Shown: piece after piece, positions 25,050 through 36,450 of the stretch
Numbering within the stretch: position 1 is the stretch's first letter
Layout of the letters: every line of letters starts with the position of its first letter
Assembly: GCF_014805685.1 (NCBI RefSeq)
Contig: NC_060885.1
Coordinates: 14,889,632 to 14,953,631, forward strand
Source: Silurus meridionalis
Taxonomy: Eukaryota > Chordata > Actinopteri > Siluriformes > Siluridae
Direction of reading: 5' to 3'
DNA: 64,000 bases
Translations under genes and position numbers: made by a program
The notes under the pieces: model-generated
What the model was told of the DNA's origin: nothing
Database searches by the model: none
What the model saw: the letters and a program-made list of their open reading frames with translations, nothing else

Positions 25050-25328
25050 GGGTCAGGGCCAGCAAAGCCTTCTCTGCTGGCCTAAACACTATCAGAAGCA
25101 CTGACATATGTTCACAACCTAAAATCTGATTTTGTTCTATGAAATTGTATTCATTTATTTCCAACAGTTTATTCTTATCAATTAGTAGCGTTTCTTTTAG
25201 CTGCACTGCTTCCAGTACGTGTATGTAGATGTTAGAATTTTTACCAATTAGATTTCAGCCTTGATGTGCTGCAATGTCAATTTAATCTGCACAGGGCCTT
25301 CAAAGTCTGTTCTGCTGGCCCTTTTACC

Positions 25329-25765
25329 TGTCAGAGAACCACCAGCCACGCCTCCCTCCAAGGCTCACACTCTCACTCAGCCTCTCCCTGCTACTATTTA
25401 ACTACACCTGTCCTCCTCCTACAAATTACCTACACCTAGTCCCTATTTACCGGTCCCCTTTATAAGGTCCCTATTCCCCTTCACTCACGGTCAGATCTAC
25501 CAGTTACGACCATAGATCACCTGGACTTCCTACCTCTCTGGTTTCCTGTGCTTCCATGTGTCCAGGCTTCCATGCTCCCTGTGCTTCCATGCTTCCAGGC
25601 TTCCATGCTCCCTGTGCTTCCATGCTTCCATGCTCCTCGCTACGCTTCTAAGGAATCATTCAGTTTAGTGTGTCTCTTCTCAAGCTCTCATTTGGTTGTA
25701 TGTTGAAGACAAATAAAGACATTCTGTATTACTCCCAGTTTCTGACGTCTGGTCTGTCGGGGACA
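25329..25765 (+). mobile_element. Solo LTR of a Ty3/gypsy element
   Basis: The LTR begins tgtcagagaacc, ends gtcggggaca (TG...CA), and is flanked on both sides by the 5-bp duplication ttacc (25324-25328 and 25766-25770). It contains a TATA-like tataagg at 25461-25467 and a polyadenylation signal aataaa near 25713. It is clearly related to the 3' LTR at 60524-60836: shared blocks include ttataaggtccct and tacgaccatagatca. No internal gypsy sequence is present, so LTR-LTR recombination has removed the body. The two LTRs differ substantially, chiefly through an expanded minisatellite here, so they are not the two ends of one insertion. Confidence 0.92.
25549..25640. repeat. gcttccatgctccctgt minisatellite inside the LTR
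   Basis: Units built from tgcttccatg, ccaggcttccatg and ctccctg repeat with a higher-order period of about 33 bases, nearly perfect over two copies. The related LTR at 60.5 kb has only a single short version (gtttccatgctgccag). Confidence 0.85.
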
Positions 25766-26074
25766 TTACCATTGAGGTGGTTTTACTATAATGGTTTTAC
25801 CATAATATTACCAAAGGGTCTGTTTCTTTAACCAATCAGATTTCATATTCACCTCAAAGGGCCAGCTAGCTGGCCCTGAGTAGCGTCAGCATTTTCCCGT
25901 CCTTTGATTGGTTAGATAGAGGGAAACTGTTACACGACTGGCAATTCGACTGGCAAAGCAAGTGTGTAGCGCTCTGCACACATGAATACATCTAAGTTAG
26001 ACTTTTTTATGCCTATGGAGGAAGAAAAATGTATTTGGTCGCAGGCATACTTAAAAATCCTTTTTCCAGGATAG

Positions 26075-26220
26075 CTAGACATTGTGAGGAGAGGTCGGTC
26101 AACGCCCAAGCTAGCTAGCTTGTCTCAGCCCGGGAAAAGGTTTGTTAGACACTTACAGACCAGTGAATATGAGCGATACCACTGGCTTACAGCCTCTGAG
26201 GAGCGGTGCAAATTATAAGT
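26075..26220 (+). pseudogene. TTF-type zinc-finger fragment of a hAT transposase
   Basis: One frame reads ...RSTPKLASLSQPGKGF, then VRHLQTSEYERYHWLTASEE and RCKLYKSASL (about 26081-26220). The pattern His-x(n)-Tyr-x-x-Tyr-x-Trp-Leu-x-x-Ser-x(n)-Lys-Leu resembles the TTF-type zinc finger found at the N-terminus of hAT transposases and of ZMYM1-like domesticated proteins. Here the position where the family has a Cys-x-x-Cys pair reads KSASL, so the zinc site is lost. A perfect 16-bp palindrome (caagctagctagcttg, 26107-26122) lies inside the frame. There is no downstream catalytic domain, so this is a remnant and not a host gene. Assignment is from recalled motif shape. Confidence 0.55.
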
Positions 26221-26230
26221 CTGCATCTCT

Positions 26231-26392
26231 GGTGAGCAGGTTGTATTTTATTTACATTTAAAGTTTTTGTAATTTTATTAGACAAATATTGATTCTGAAC
26301 TGCTCCAGATGATATAGTTGGCAAAGTTGCGGTTGTAGTTTTGCGGATTTCTTGCTTTAGTAAAATAATACTCACCCTCCATAAGCGAAATG

Positions 26393-26435
<43 letters not shown>

Positions 26436-26769
26436 CTATGCACTGTTATATTGCATTTTTGTATAGTATTGATGGTTTCTATAATTGCGACGTGATAGTG
26501 GTGGTATTAAGAGGTGGATTAAGTCGGGTAAGTCCTCACTAAAGGCTCAGACACCAAATGCACGGACCGTTACTGATGAATATATAAAAAGTGTATAATA
26601 ACATAAACAAATGAAAGTGGTCTAATGCTAGCTTTGTCTGACCTCAGTGACATGAAAAAAGAATCTTAGCCTACCTATTACTCATGAAGTATATGATTTC
26701 TTGACCATTAGCAGTTTTATGCTTCATAGCTATTCCTGGGGCATGTGTGTGCGTGCATGTGTGTATTTA
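26231..26769. other. Unique DNA, no gene seen
   Basis: Apart from the CT tract, nothing recognised. Confidence 0.45.
26394..26429. repeat. (CT)n microsatellite
   Basis: About 18 CT units. Confidence 0.95.
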
Positions 26770-27010
26770 TGTGTGAGCAGGGGGCCATGGTAGGACATCT
26801 GCGGCTGCCAGATAATTCAGTTAATTTCTATTCCCTTGAACCTGGAGGTGTTAATTTGGAATCGAGGCAGCCGAGTCTGAAGAATGCCAATACGTCATTT
26901 GAATGATTAATGCAGATGTGGGAATTGGGCCCCTTTGTTTACTCTTTCATTTTGACACGGCACAGCAAGGAGGAGGCACCATGCATGATGCCTAAAGTTA
27001 AGGGCAACTT
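26770..27010. promoter_or_regulatory. Candidate conserved non-coding block
   Basis: Non-repetitive, ORF-poor sequence with several homeodomain-type cores (agttaattt, tgttaattt, atgattaatg). Enhancer-like texture; conservation unverified. Confidence 0.3.
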
Positions 27011-27577
27011 TGGCAGAGTGCATGTGAATGTCTGTGGGAATGGATGGAGAAGAATGTGTTTAGGTGTAATTTTTTCTATGTGTGCCCCATGAAATATGAA
27101 AAAGCTGACATAAGAACATTTACTCTTTTTATTTATTTATTAATTATTTTTTTGTGTTTTTGTTGTTTTTGTTGGGGTAAAGTAAGGAAAAGACTTGGTG
27201 TGAACATAAAACTATGTATCACTAATGATGCATAATTGTCTTTAATGTTCTGTAAATGCACTATTACACTCTCAGAGTGTAGGCTCTCAAAGTGGGGATC
27301 TGTGGAACATGGAGTCAGGGGTTCATGATTCTTTGATTATGTTAGAGTGGTAGAAATCACAAACCACCATTATCATAGCAATTATATTTATTATTAAACT
27401 ATTTGACTGGCTATTGATCTAAAGGGTGTAAAGTAAAAAAAGAAATTATTCTAAAACAAGTAGGCTTGTCAAAAAGAGGCCAATTGTTACAAAATGTTTA
27501 AGAACCCATGCTGTAACTGGTGTTTCTATGGTAGCAGCCATATGGTTGACTATATTCTATGGTTGACAGCCAAACAA

Positions 27578-27578
<1 letters not shown>
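27011..27578. other. Unique DNA, no gene seen
   Basis: Nothing recognised. Confidence 0.45.

Positions 27579-27640
<62 letters not shown>
27579..27640. repeat. (CA)n microsatellite
   Basis: About 31 perfect CA units. Confidence 0.95.
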
Positions 27641-27644
<4 letters not shown>

Positions 27645-27742
27645 ACCTTTCCCCTTATTAATGGACATGAAATCTTTTGGTTCCCACAAGTTTATTTAGC
27701 ACATCTAATACATTTGTATTTAATTACATTTAATATTTACCA

Positions 27743-28045
27743 TATGGTAAAAAGTATTGGGACACCTGACTTTTCAGCCATATATGGTTCTGACTCTGTC
27801 ACAACTGTTATCACAAAGTTAGAATGTTCCCTTTATTTAAACTAGGAGACCGAAACCTGTTCCTGCATGACAACAAAGCCTATGCACAAAAACAGCTCCA
27901 TTGTCATATGGTTTACATGGTTAGGAGTGTAAAATCTTGAGTGGCCAGCTATAGAGCTTTGATCTTAACCCTACAGAACACCTTTGGGATGAATTGGAAC
28001 ACTTAACCCTGACTTCCTCACTCTATATCAGTATCAAGCATGATT
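27743..28045 (+). mobile_element. Deleted Tc1-like element, copy B
   Basis: The left end reads gtaaaaagtattgggacacc (27747-27766), close to the left terminus of copy C. It then keeps the second-Asp block in decayed form (cctgttcctgcatgacaaca, 27857-27876) and the Glu block (aacacctttgggatgaattg, 27977-27996). The right end is lost after about 28045. The transposase remnant has stops and indels, so it is dead. Confidence 0.78.
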
Positions 28046-29505
28046 TTTCTCCTGTGCTTCTTAGGATTAATAAATGAATGAATCCACCAAATCAGAAACA
28101 AAAAACATGAGATAGCAATCATAGAACTACATAGAATGATGGCTGATATGTTTCACTAAAGGAATCCAGATTTCATTTACATTCCTGCCATTAACATTAG
28201 CCAAAATGATGCTTGCTAATCCATCTCAGTATGTGCTGCCTCATTAATATCTATACATGGATGTGCTGTAAATACTAAAAAAGATCTGCTGAATTACACT
28301 ACTACATTTATCCAAAAGGTGAAAGGATTGTTGGGAACAAATAAAAAAGAAGAAGAAATTAATTTACTAGTAATTGCTTTTATACTGTGAGTAGGACATA
28401 CAGTCGATATCTTTATATCGGTCCTCTACACGACTTGGGCATGCAGTTAGAAGGTACAAAGGGTGCCAGGGTCATTTCCTAGGGTGAGAGTTCTTGGCTG
28501 CTTGATTTCTGCTGGCCATACCCAGGAACCTTTTCAGACGAACTGATCTTCATAGAACAGAGTGGCATCAGCATGCTCTGCTGCTGAAAGAACAGCCAGG
28601 TGTCCTCATTCCACACCTACCTTTTTGCCTGATGGAGTGGATCAAGCACTGACAGGTTTACCGCTCTCTGTTCCCATCATCCTGCTCTCCCTCCCTCTTG
28701 CCCTGTCCCTATCCTTTTCCCAGCCCCATCACTTATTCATGGAACACATTCAGCTGCCTCTACTGATGGCAGGAAATGACACGTGGACACAAAAGTGGCA
28801 GTGGGTGGTTTCAACTCATCAGCTTGGCACAGAACAGTCAGCCTGGGCATAAGCAATAGGTCTTTGCCAGCTGAGGTGCTCAGGGTTAATTAACACAGGA
28901 CAATGTGATCAAAATGCTCCACTACTTCTCAAATATACTGGAGTCAAGATCTGGTACATTAAACATTTTTTGAACAAAGATTTTTCAACTAAAATTATTG
29001 TTCTTTATCAGTAAAAATGAAGGTCAACTTCTGTTGAAGCACAAGCACAGTTACTGTGTGGCATCAGGATTTTTTAAAGGCTTTTACATTTTTTTTTACT
29101 TTTAATATTTTTTCATATTTTTCTAACAAGTATATATTTTTGTACATTTAATTTTTATTTTAATTATTCTATTTAGTTTTTATTAATTCTGATTTAATTA
29201 GTTTGACTATAATTTCAAATACTAATATCAGTCTACTAATTACATGCTGCATAATTTATTAAATCTTAATAAATTTAAACTCAAACTTGGCTCGCAGTGG
29301 AGAAAGAGAGTTGCGATGTAGAATCCCGCTAAGCATGGGTAAATTTGACTATACATAATTAAATTATTTTGTAGATAATGTGCACATGATATGTTTTTAT
29401 AACATGATTTTATTTTAACTTCAGTTAACAAAATGAATAACATTTTAATGATCATCCCCTTAATTCCTCTTGGTATTATCTGTTGGCTCCATGTCACTTT
29501 GTGTG

Positions 29506-29508
<3 letters not shown>
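28046..29508. other. Unique DNA, no gene seen
   Basis: The open frame at 28562-28852 (96 codons) shows no domain and is leucine/serine-rich by composition. 29080-29250 is extremely AT-rich. No repeats recognised. Confidence 0.45.

Positions 29509-29566
<58 letters not shown>
29509..29566 (+). repeat. (GT)n microsatellite, left arm of an inverted pair
   Basis: About 29 perfect GT units. The complementary (CA)n lies 142 bases downstream. Confidence 0.95.
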
Positions 29567-29570
<4 letters not shown>

Positions 29571-29705
29571 ATGGAAGTGGGTTTATTAAAGAGGAGGGCT
29601 GGGGGATGTGCTTCTCCGCCTCCTTTATCAGTAATGTCTTGCGATCAATAAATAGGACATCTAGATAAGGCAGACACACATGCAGCCACTATGGCAGAAA
29701 TTGAA

Positions 29706-29708
<3 letters not shown>

Positions 29709-29770
<62 letters not shown>
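29709..29770 (-). repeat. (CA)n microsatellite, right arm of an inverted pair
   Basis: About 31 perfect CA units, complementary to the GT tract at 29509-29566. Confidence 0.95.
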
Positions 29771-29773
<3 letters not shown>

Positions 29774-30488
29774 TATACTATAGAAAGCCAAGAGGAAAAG
29801 AGCAAAATCTAAAACACAGACACAAATGTATAAAGATTTGAAACAAGGATACATTGATATGTAGATATGGCATACCGCAAATGTTCACTATTCCTGTACA
29901 TCTGGAAGACATAGAGCTAAAAATAAATAAATAAATGAATATAGAAAAAATGGAATGGAATGGAATATGATTTAACACATTTAAAAGCTCAATGCTTAAT
30001 CTGTAAATTTGTTCAAAATCTGCCCAATGTCAAAACGCATAAATTTAGATAGACATTTTACACTTCATTAGAAGATCTCAAAGGAATTTTGCCATACAGC
30101 AAAAAACACACACACAAAAAGATTGCTAAGCAGTGTAGCCCTATACCGGTTAATCCATGTCAGTTTACACAGCCCCATTATGTTTATGGAGAATGCTTGA
30201 TCTCTCTGGCAAGGTTCCCTCCTGAAAAAAAACACATCTGTTTTTTACGTTCCCTGCAACTGTAAAGACCCTTTCAGTATTATTAAATTAAAACCAGCAC
30301 AGATTTATACATGTTAAAAACTCGCCAATAATCTGCAACTTGAAACAATTTAGCACCTGACTGACAATGAGAGCAACTCTGAAAACATTCAGCATTTGAG
30401 TAGATTTGTATACAGCGCTTTAATTTTTTTGTACTCACACCACAGAGTAATGATATGACACATTTGTGTGTGCATGTGGTGGTAGTGC

Positions 30489-30490
<2 letters not shown>
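29771..30490. other. Unique AT-rich DNA, no gene seen
   Basis: A short (AAAT)n-like run at about 29920-29938 and a (TGGAA) run at 29950-29964; otherwise nothing recognised. Confidence 0.45.

Positions 30491-30549
<59 letters not shown>
30491..30549. repeat. (GT)n microsatellite
   Basis: About 29 perfect GT units. Confidence 0.95.
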
Positions 30550-30553
<4 letters not shown>

Positions 30554-33119
30554 CTACTAGGCTTCATACTCCAGGGACCGACCCAGGCGTTAACTGCAAA
30601 TCCAGCCGGCAGACCGGGCTCTACTCCTGGCCACAGAGCTGTCTGATCAATGGCCCTGCTCTTTTGAAAAGCCAAACCCTGCTGAACTGAGAAATCCTCT
30701 AAATCATCACACAGACACCACAGGAAAGGTGTGGAGAGAGAGAGAAGTCAGTATGATAAAAAGTGGAAAAAAACACAAGGAGAACTTTCCCTTCTCCATC
30801 TATGTAGAATTTAAATTCACATTTAATTCTGCACTTCTCTTTTTTTAAGAATGACTTATGGAAATAATCTTGTAATTTTATCATAATTTTATACTGTGTT
30901 TTCTTGTATCTTTACTTGTGTGCAGACACAGTCACCAACCAAAGTAATAATTTTCATATTTAATAAGACAAGAGCAAAAAATCAACAGCACAGATACACA
31001 ATATTAGTTGTACATTTATGCTCTTGTGCAAATGCTCATTATATACAATGTAATAAGATAAGATGTGTATGACACTCAATCTACTGTACACTCCGTACAG
31101 CAGATAAAAAATGCTAAATGGCAAGAGATTATAGAAAGGAAAAAAGTTAACTTTAAAAATTACCTAAACCTTAATCCAAAAAAGAAAAAAAAAACCCTAA
31201 GTAATTAGTAGAGGGATTTAACCTAAACCTAGATTTTACAACAGTAATTACAGCAGCCTTTTCACTGAAATTGATGTTTCAGTGTTCATACTACACTACA
31301 TTAGGGAGTCAAAAAAGGCAAAAAGACTTGAAACTACACCAGGGCATTCGAAAAGCAAACAAGTTCACTGTACTACACACATATTTCTGATTTGGTGTTG
31401 TAAAACTAGTTGACAACTCCAATGGTGTGCCTCACAAGGGGGCGTATTTGAAACACAGGGTGCTTTATAGTGCATTCAGCTAAGAACTAATGATGTGAAA
31501 GTCACCAAGCTCTCTGTAGATCAAACACGTTTTTGTCCTGCGTTTTCCACTTTCCGAATATCACAATCACTGTGGTGAATTCATTTACTTAGGCTGAATC
31601 AGTCAGGAGATTATATATTAAAGCAGCAGACAGAGAGAGATAAAAAAAAATACAACTTTATTTACTTCACAGTCATATGCCATAACATATCAAAGATTAA
31701 TTCTCCCTTGACAACAGTGCAGATAATGTTCAGAAAACTCTACAGTAATGTAAAAGTTTCCATATAGTTCATTATCTTATAATATTAATATGCAACAACA
31801 GCTCTAAATTTAAAAGTGCCTTAAATATAGTACATCCTGACTTTCCATTTTTTTCTCCTTGCATAAAAGATTGAAAGTTTTGCCTGCCCAAAAATAAAGA
31901 TAGAAAAAGAAGAATGTGCAAATGCGTTACTAGCACCAGCTAGTATGCTAGCAAACGGGCTCACAAAACACAGCATTTTTAGCATATTTCTTTTTATTTA
32001 AAATTCCAATAGCCTTTGTTGATTTAAGATAAAGATGATGCTCTATAATGCATATAGCATAAGTGTTATTTTATGATGAATAGCCTATTTTAAACTCCAT
32101 GTATTGCTTTAAATTCCTCTATGTTGATGGTTATGAATAACTTGTACATTATAGCTTGTTAGCACATCTCTTCTTTGTAATGGATAATACAGCTCACAGA
32201 AGGTGTAATTTCTACATAATTCTTTGACCTGTTTAGCTCATTTTGTGGTTCTCTTCAGCAGTGCAAACAAAAAGCAGAGCGAAAATAAAACCAATGTAAT
32301 TGTGTTCGATGTACGCTCATTGCTAAAGGGTAAGGTGGCCAATGCCACATTATACTCATCATACATTGCCCTGCTAAAGCACTGGAGACTGGTGTATTAA
32401 GTGCTCAGCCCACCAAATCTCTCTCACAGGAAACAGTACAAGGAATTCCAAACAAAAAAGAAGGGTGGGGGAGCAAGTTGATTCCTGTAGACATCAGAGA
32501 AGCTCTTCAAAGCTGTGGTCACTGTATTCTGAGACATCTGACCCATTTGACACCCACTTCCTCATGACATGGTTTTAAATTCAAATAAGTTGAATTGAAG
32601 CCTTGATGGATTTTCATTACATTGTATGAGGACAAGTCCATTGAGGTTAAAACCTCTTTTACAAGCACAAAAAAGAGGGAAGATTAAAAAAGAATCCACT
32701 GAAGCCATAACACACCAAAACATAAAAAGGTACTATTACAAAACACTGTATATGTATCTTAAAAGTGTGATTTTTTTTTTTTTGGCTCAAGGTGTCATTT
32801 AGACACACGATATAAGGTGGTCCAAAGTTTTGCTAACTAGGTAGCTGCGTATGAAAAAAGGACTGCTTACCCAGCTTTTAATGGCTGAGTACATGAGCAT
32901 TGTACTTTGACACTGTGGGAGAAGTCAGCTTCAGTTTCTGAATACCCGGAGAGTCCTGAGTGGTGTCATACTCCACAATAACACTGTAATGTCATTTTGA
33001 AATAAAGAAGTTTTGCACATGAGTGGCTCTGGTTTCGTCCTCGGGGTTACTTTCTGAAATTAAAACAGAGTGAATGAGTTTCCCTTTGAAGGCCACAGAG
33101 ATAGAGCAAGACAAGAAAT

Positions 33120-33122
<3 letters not shown>
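30550..33122. other. Unique AT-rich DNA, no gene seen
   Basis: No coding sequence, RNA gene or mobile element recognised across 2.6 kb. A T-run lies at 32770-32782. Confidence 0.45.

Positions 33123-33199
<77 letters not shown>
33123..33199. repeat. (GA)n microsatellite, long homopurine tract
   Basis: About 38 uninterrupted GA units on the plus strand, a mirror-symmetric purine run. Confidence 0.95.
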
Positions 33200-33204
<5 letters not shown>

Positions 33205-33684
33205 AGGAGAAAGAAAGGGGCTAGGGGCAAGCAATAGGAGTGCAATTAAAATTGCACACACTGGCAAAATCTTCCTCTTATAAAGCATAAGTCCTACCCT
33301 CTTTTGGGAGCTCATCAACCCTGCTACCTTTTGAAGATTTCACAGCTTTTTATGCATTGGGTTTAGGCAGACAACAAGGTAGTGGCCACGCCATTATGAC
33401 TTCCTTTGCTCTTTGCATACTGTAACAACCATAGAATCTACCGACTTTCTGTTATACTTGCAAAGTTGTAACAATTTAATCAATGCATATTTAAAATACA
33501 AAAAGTATTTTACATTTGACATAAAAAAAGTTGCTGTAGTAACTGTAACCGTATAGCATGGACTTTAGTAGAAGCTTTTTTTTTACTTCAGTTATAGTTT
33601 TATATTAATATTACTGGATCTTTATATACAAGGTGTTAACCTCTACTCCCATTTTGTAGATGCTTAAAATATACTTCAATATAC
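33200..33684. other. Unique AT-rich DNA, no gene seen
   Basis: Nothing recognised. Confidence 0.45.
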
Positions 33685-34198
33685 AGTATAAACTACATGG
33701 ACAAATGTATTGGGACACCTGACATTTCCAGCCTGATGTGGTTCCTCCCCAAACAGTTACCATAAAGTTAAAGGAACACAATTGTATAGGATGTCTCTGA
33801 CTATGGGAGCATTACATGTTCCATTTACTTGAACTTGTGGACCCAAACCTGTTCCAACATGACAATGCCCCTGTGCACAAAGCTAGCTTCAGTAAGATAT
33901 GGTTTAGATGTGTTGGAGCTGGAGGTCTTGAGTGGTCTGCTATAAAGCTTTGGGCTTATTTAACACTTTTTGGAGGAATAACAATGCTGACTGCACCCCA
34001 GGCCTCCTCAAACTACATCAGTACCTGACTTTTCCAATGCCCTCGTGGCTGAATGTGCACACATACCTGTAATCCCCCTTTAAAATTTTAGAGGAACAGA
34101 AGAGTGGATGTTATAACATGTAAAAACATGATTATAACAGTAACATGTGTGTATGAATCTTGGTTCTGGTGTCCCCACACTTTGTCAATATAGTGTAT
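33685..34198 (+). mobile_element. Deleted Tc1-like element, copy C (both ends present)
   Basis: This is the best of the three copies. The left terminus (tacatggacaaatgtattgg, 33694-33713, then gacacctga) and the right terminus (ggtgtccccacactttgtca, 34167-34186, then atatagtgta) are imperfect inverted repeats of each other. The ~510-base body is about a third of an autonomous Tc1 element. It lacks the DNA-binding half of the transposase and the first catalytic Asp but keeps the second-Asp block (FQHDNAPVHK near 33851) and a decayed Glu block. The tacatatagtgta-type ends suggest TA target sites. It would need a full-length relative to move. Confidence 0.85.
33816..34028 (+). pseudogene. Tc1 transposase catalytic-core fragment
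   Basis: A 70-codon open stretch contains FQHDNAPVHK, the second-Asp motif of Tc1 DDE transposases, and then about 35 residues where family members have the W-(x)n-SPDLNPIE segment. Here that segment reads LEWSAIKLWAYLTLFGG, so the catalytic Glu is no longer recognisable. A protein this short with no DNA-binding domain cannot transpose. Confidence 0.7.
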
Positions 34199-36203
34199 TT
34201 TGTATGAAAGCACATTGAATTCACAGAATGCTCAAATGATGGATAGCAGCAAAATCATTACTTTTGGAGTAGTGAGCATAAAAAAAAAAAAAAAATGCAT
34301 GTGTAGTAAGCACTGGACAATGACTTAATGGTATAACAACAATAATATATAACAATATATACGCACTATAAATCACTACCAGGTAAGAGGCAGGGAGTGT
34401 GAAAGTGTCACAGAGAAAAGGATATCTAATAAAACTAGATAATTTTGTGTTTTATCATGTGTAAGCTTTACTAATATTTGATCTAAAGCCACTAAAAATG
34501 GAAACACCCATAGATCCATTTTGTATTTGATAACCATGTTGATATCATTAAGATGTCAGACAGACCATTTTAATGTATTTTTAAGTAATTTACACAATTT
34601 ATACACAATTTGTTAAATTTAACTTAATTAACCTAATTATATAGTTAAAACCCAGATGTGGGCCTATTTAATCAGCATCCAAAATAAAAGAAGGGCAGAA
34701 AGTTGTGGGCTTGGCATCTAGGACAGTAATGCAGTGTAGTGTTGTGTAGAAGACAGTATATTAATGTAGTGTCACTGGGCTTGACAGGCTGACTGGATGC
34801 AGCTGTGGCCAGCAGTGAACGGTAGCATTTCCTCACACCGTGGAAGCATCCTAATGGAAGGTGATGAATCACCAGACTGACACTCCTAATTGTGTTCCCT
34901 TTTTTTTACTTCTCTGTAATGGCAGCTGTTTCGAGGACAATCTTAAATGCTTCCTGTGTCAAATCCGCTATATCCACTGCAGATTTCACTACTCAGTGTA
35001 TATCCTTTCCTTTTCTTTAATGTGGGTTTTCATGTACATTCCAGTGTGTATTATGGTGTTTTCACTCGATTCAATATATGTATACTGCATACGACACTGG
35101 AAAGGATAAACACCTTACACACAAAAGCCATCATGCTGTTTTGTTTCTAATAGGTCTGCAACATCACAACAGCGTATTATGGTTTCATAAATTATAATTT
35201 ATGCAGTCGTGTAAAATTCTGGCCACAAAGCTTCATCACCAGCCTCTTCCTTGCATCTTCTTGAGCTAATTACTAGGTCAAAAAAGCCATTTGTTCCATC
35301 CAACAACAACCCCCTTTCCACACACCTCACACATTATGCAAAAATGCCAGATGCTGGCAACACCTTCTGAAAAAAGTTGGTGCAAGGGTGAGAGACTGTA
35401 GAAAGAAGAGAGCAGCTGAATGCACTCCTTTTATTTGATTAATTCTTTGAGCTTAAAAGTGGTAAACCAGATGTTGCATCATGCAGAAGGTATATGTATC
35501 ATTGATAGTAAGGAAACCTCCTTGTGAATATATTGGTTCACACACGTCTACCCACATTCTTCGGATCCTTCATTCAGATATTACAATGGTAGTTGTTTTT
35601 TGGAAAAGAGATATACGAAAAAAAAGGAAAATATACTGTACACACCATCAGATTAATAAGAAAATACCAAAATAAAATAAAAAACTAAGAAAAAAGCAAA
35701 CAGATCACTCACTCACTTTGTCACAGTAATTACTTTTTCTTGGTCATGGTCAAGGTATTTTCAGAGTGTGAGGAAACACAGGGCAATGTAAGAATAAATC
35801 CTAGATACGACAGGTGGACAGTCCATTGCCATGCGTCCAAAATCTATCATCGATATTCTGGTGACTGTGAAGACAATGGCATATAAGTTACCTTATTTTT
35901 TGCCCTCATAAAACTATACAGCTACATCTTGTGCCATGTAGATGAGAACTTTGTCATTCTGAAAGAGACCACTCCCCCTGAGGACAGACATATTTCATCA
36001 TAAGATACAGGTGAGTCTGTCAGACCAGCTTTTGCAGAATGGCTTGCTCATTAGGGATAAACCTACAATTAAAAGGGACAAACTTATACACTCTTTATTA
36101 CTGCTTTATCTGTGTAAAGCTGCTTTTCAGACAATTCCATTGTTAAAAGAGCTATACACATAAACATTTATTAAATAGAATTGGACTTTTAATTGGTTTG
36201 CAG
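34199..36203. other. Unique AT-rich DNA, no gene seen
   Basis: An A-run lies at 34281-34295. No coding sequence or mobile element was recognised. Confidence 0.45.
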
Positions 36204-36450
36204 TAGGGTTGCCCCGACTAAAGATTTACAGATTCGAAGAAAATTGAATCATGTGTGAACAAATTTAACATTTTTTTAATTCTAATTTTATTTGCAAATA
36301 CACATTCATACAGAGTACGACGTGCAGTGAAATGCTTTGAAATTTGGAAAACTCATAACATTTTAAAGCCACGATGTACAGAACATCACCCAAAATGTAG
36401 ACGAAAATTAATAAAAAAATATTTTGGATCAATAAACATTAAAAATAAAT
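36204..36450. mobile_element. Possible 5' end of another hAT-type element
   Basis: The phrase tagggttgccccgactaaag (36204-36223), followed by agatttacagattcgaag-like sequence, resembles the terminus of a fish hAT family (taggg(c/t)tgcccc-gactaaag). No matching right terminus was seen in the following 600 bases, so it is truncated or the call is wrong. Confidence 0.4.

Larger units (their letters stand above)
25050..26230 (+). mobile_element. hAT-type transposon relic interrupted by an LTR
   Basis: Two flanks (25050-25328 and 25766-26230) surround a later LTR insertion. The left flank has the repeated phrases gggccagcaaagccttctct (25057-25076) and agggccttcaaagtctgttc; the right flank has the perfect palindrome gggccagctagctggccc (25859-25876). 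The right flank ends with a TTF-type zinc-finger fragment such as is found at the start of one branch of hAT transposases. No catalytic core follows. Outer borders and target duplication could not be fixed, and the joining of left flank to right flank as one element is inference from the LTR insertion and shared ggccagc motifs. Confidence 0.5.

Noticed and set aside
24865..25206. 113-codon minus-strand frame
   Set aside because: Low-complexity Leu/Tyr/Phe sequence from AT-rich DNA overlapping a transposon relic.
28562..28852. 96-codon frame with a hydrophobic stretch
   Set aside because: The apparent membrane segment comes from a CT-rich tract; there is no start or splice context and no homology I recognise.
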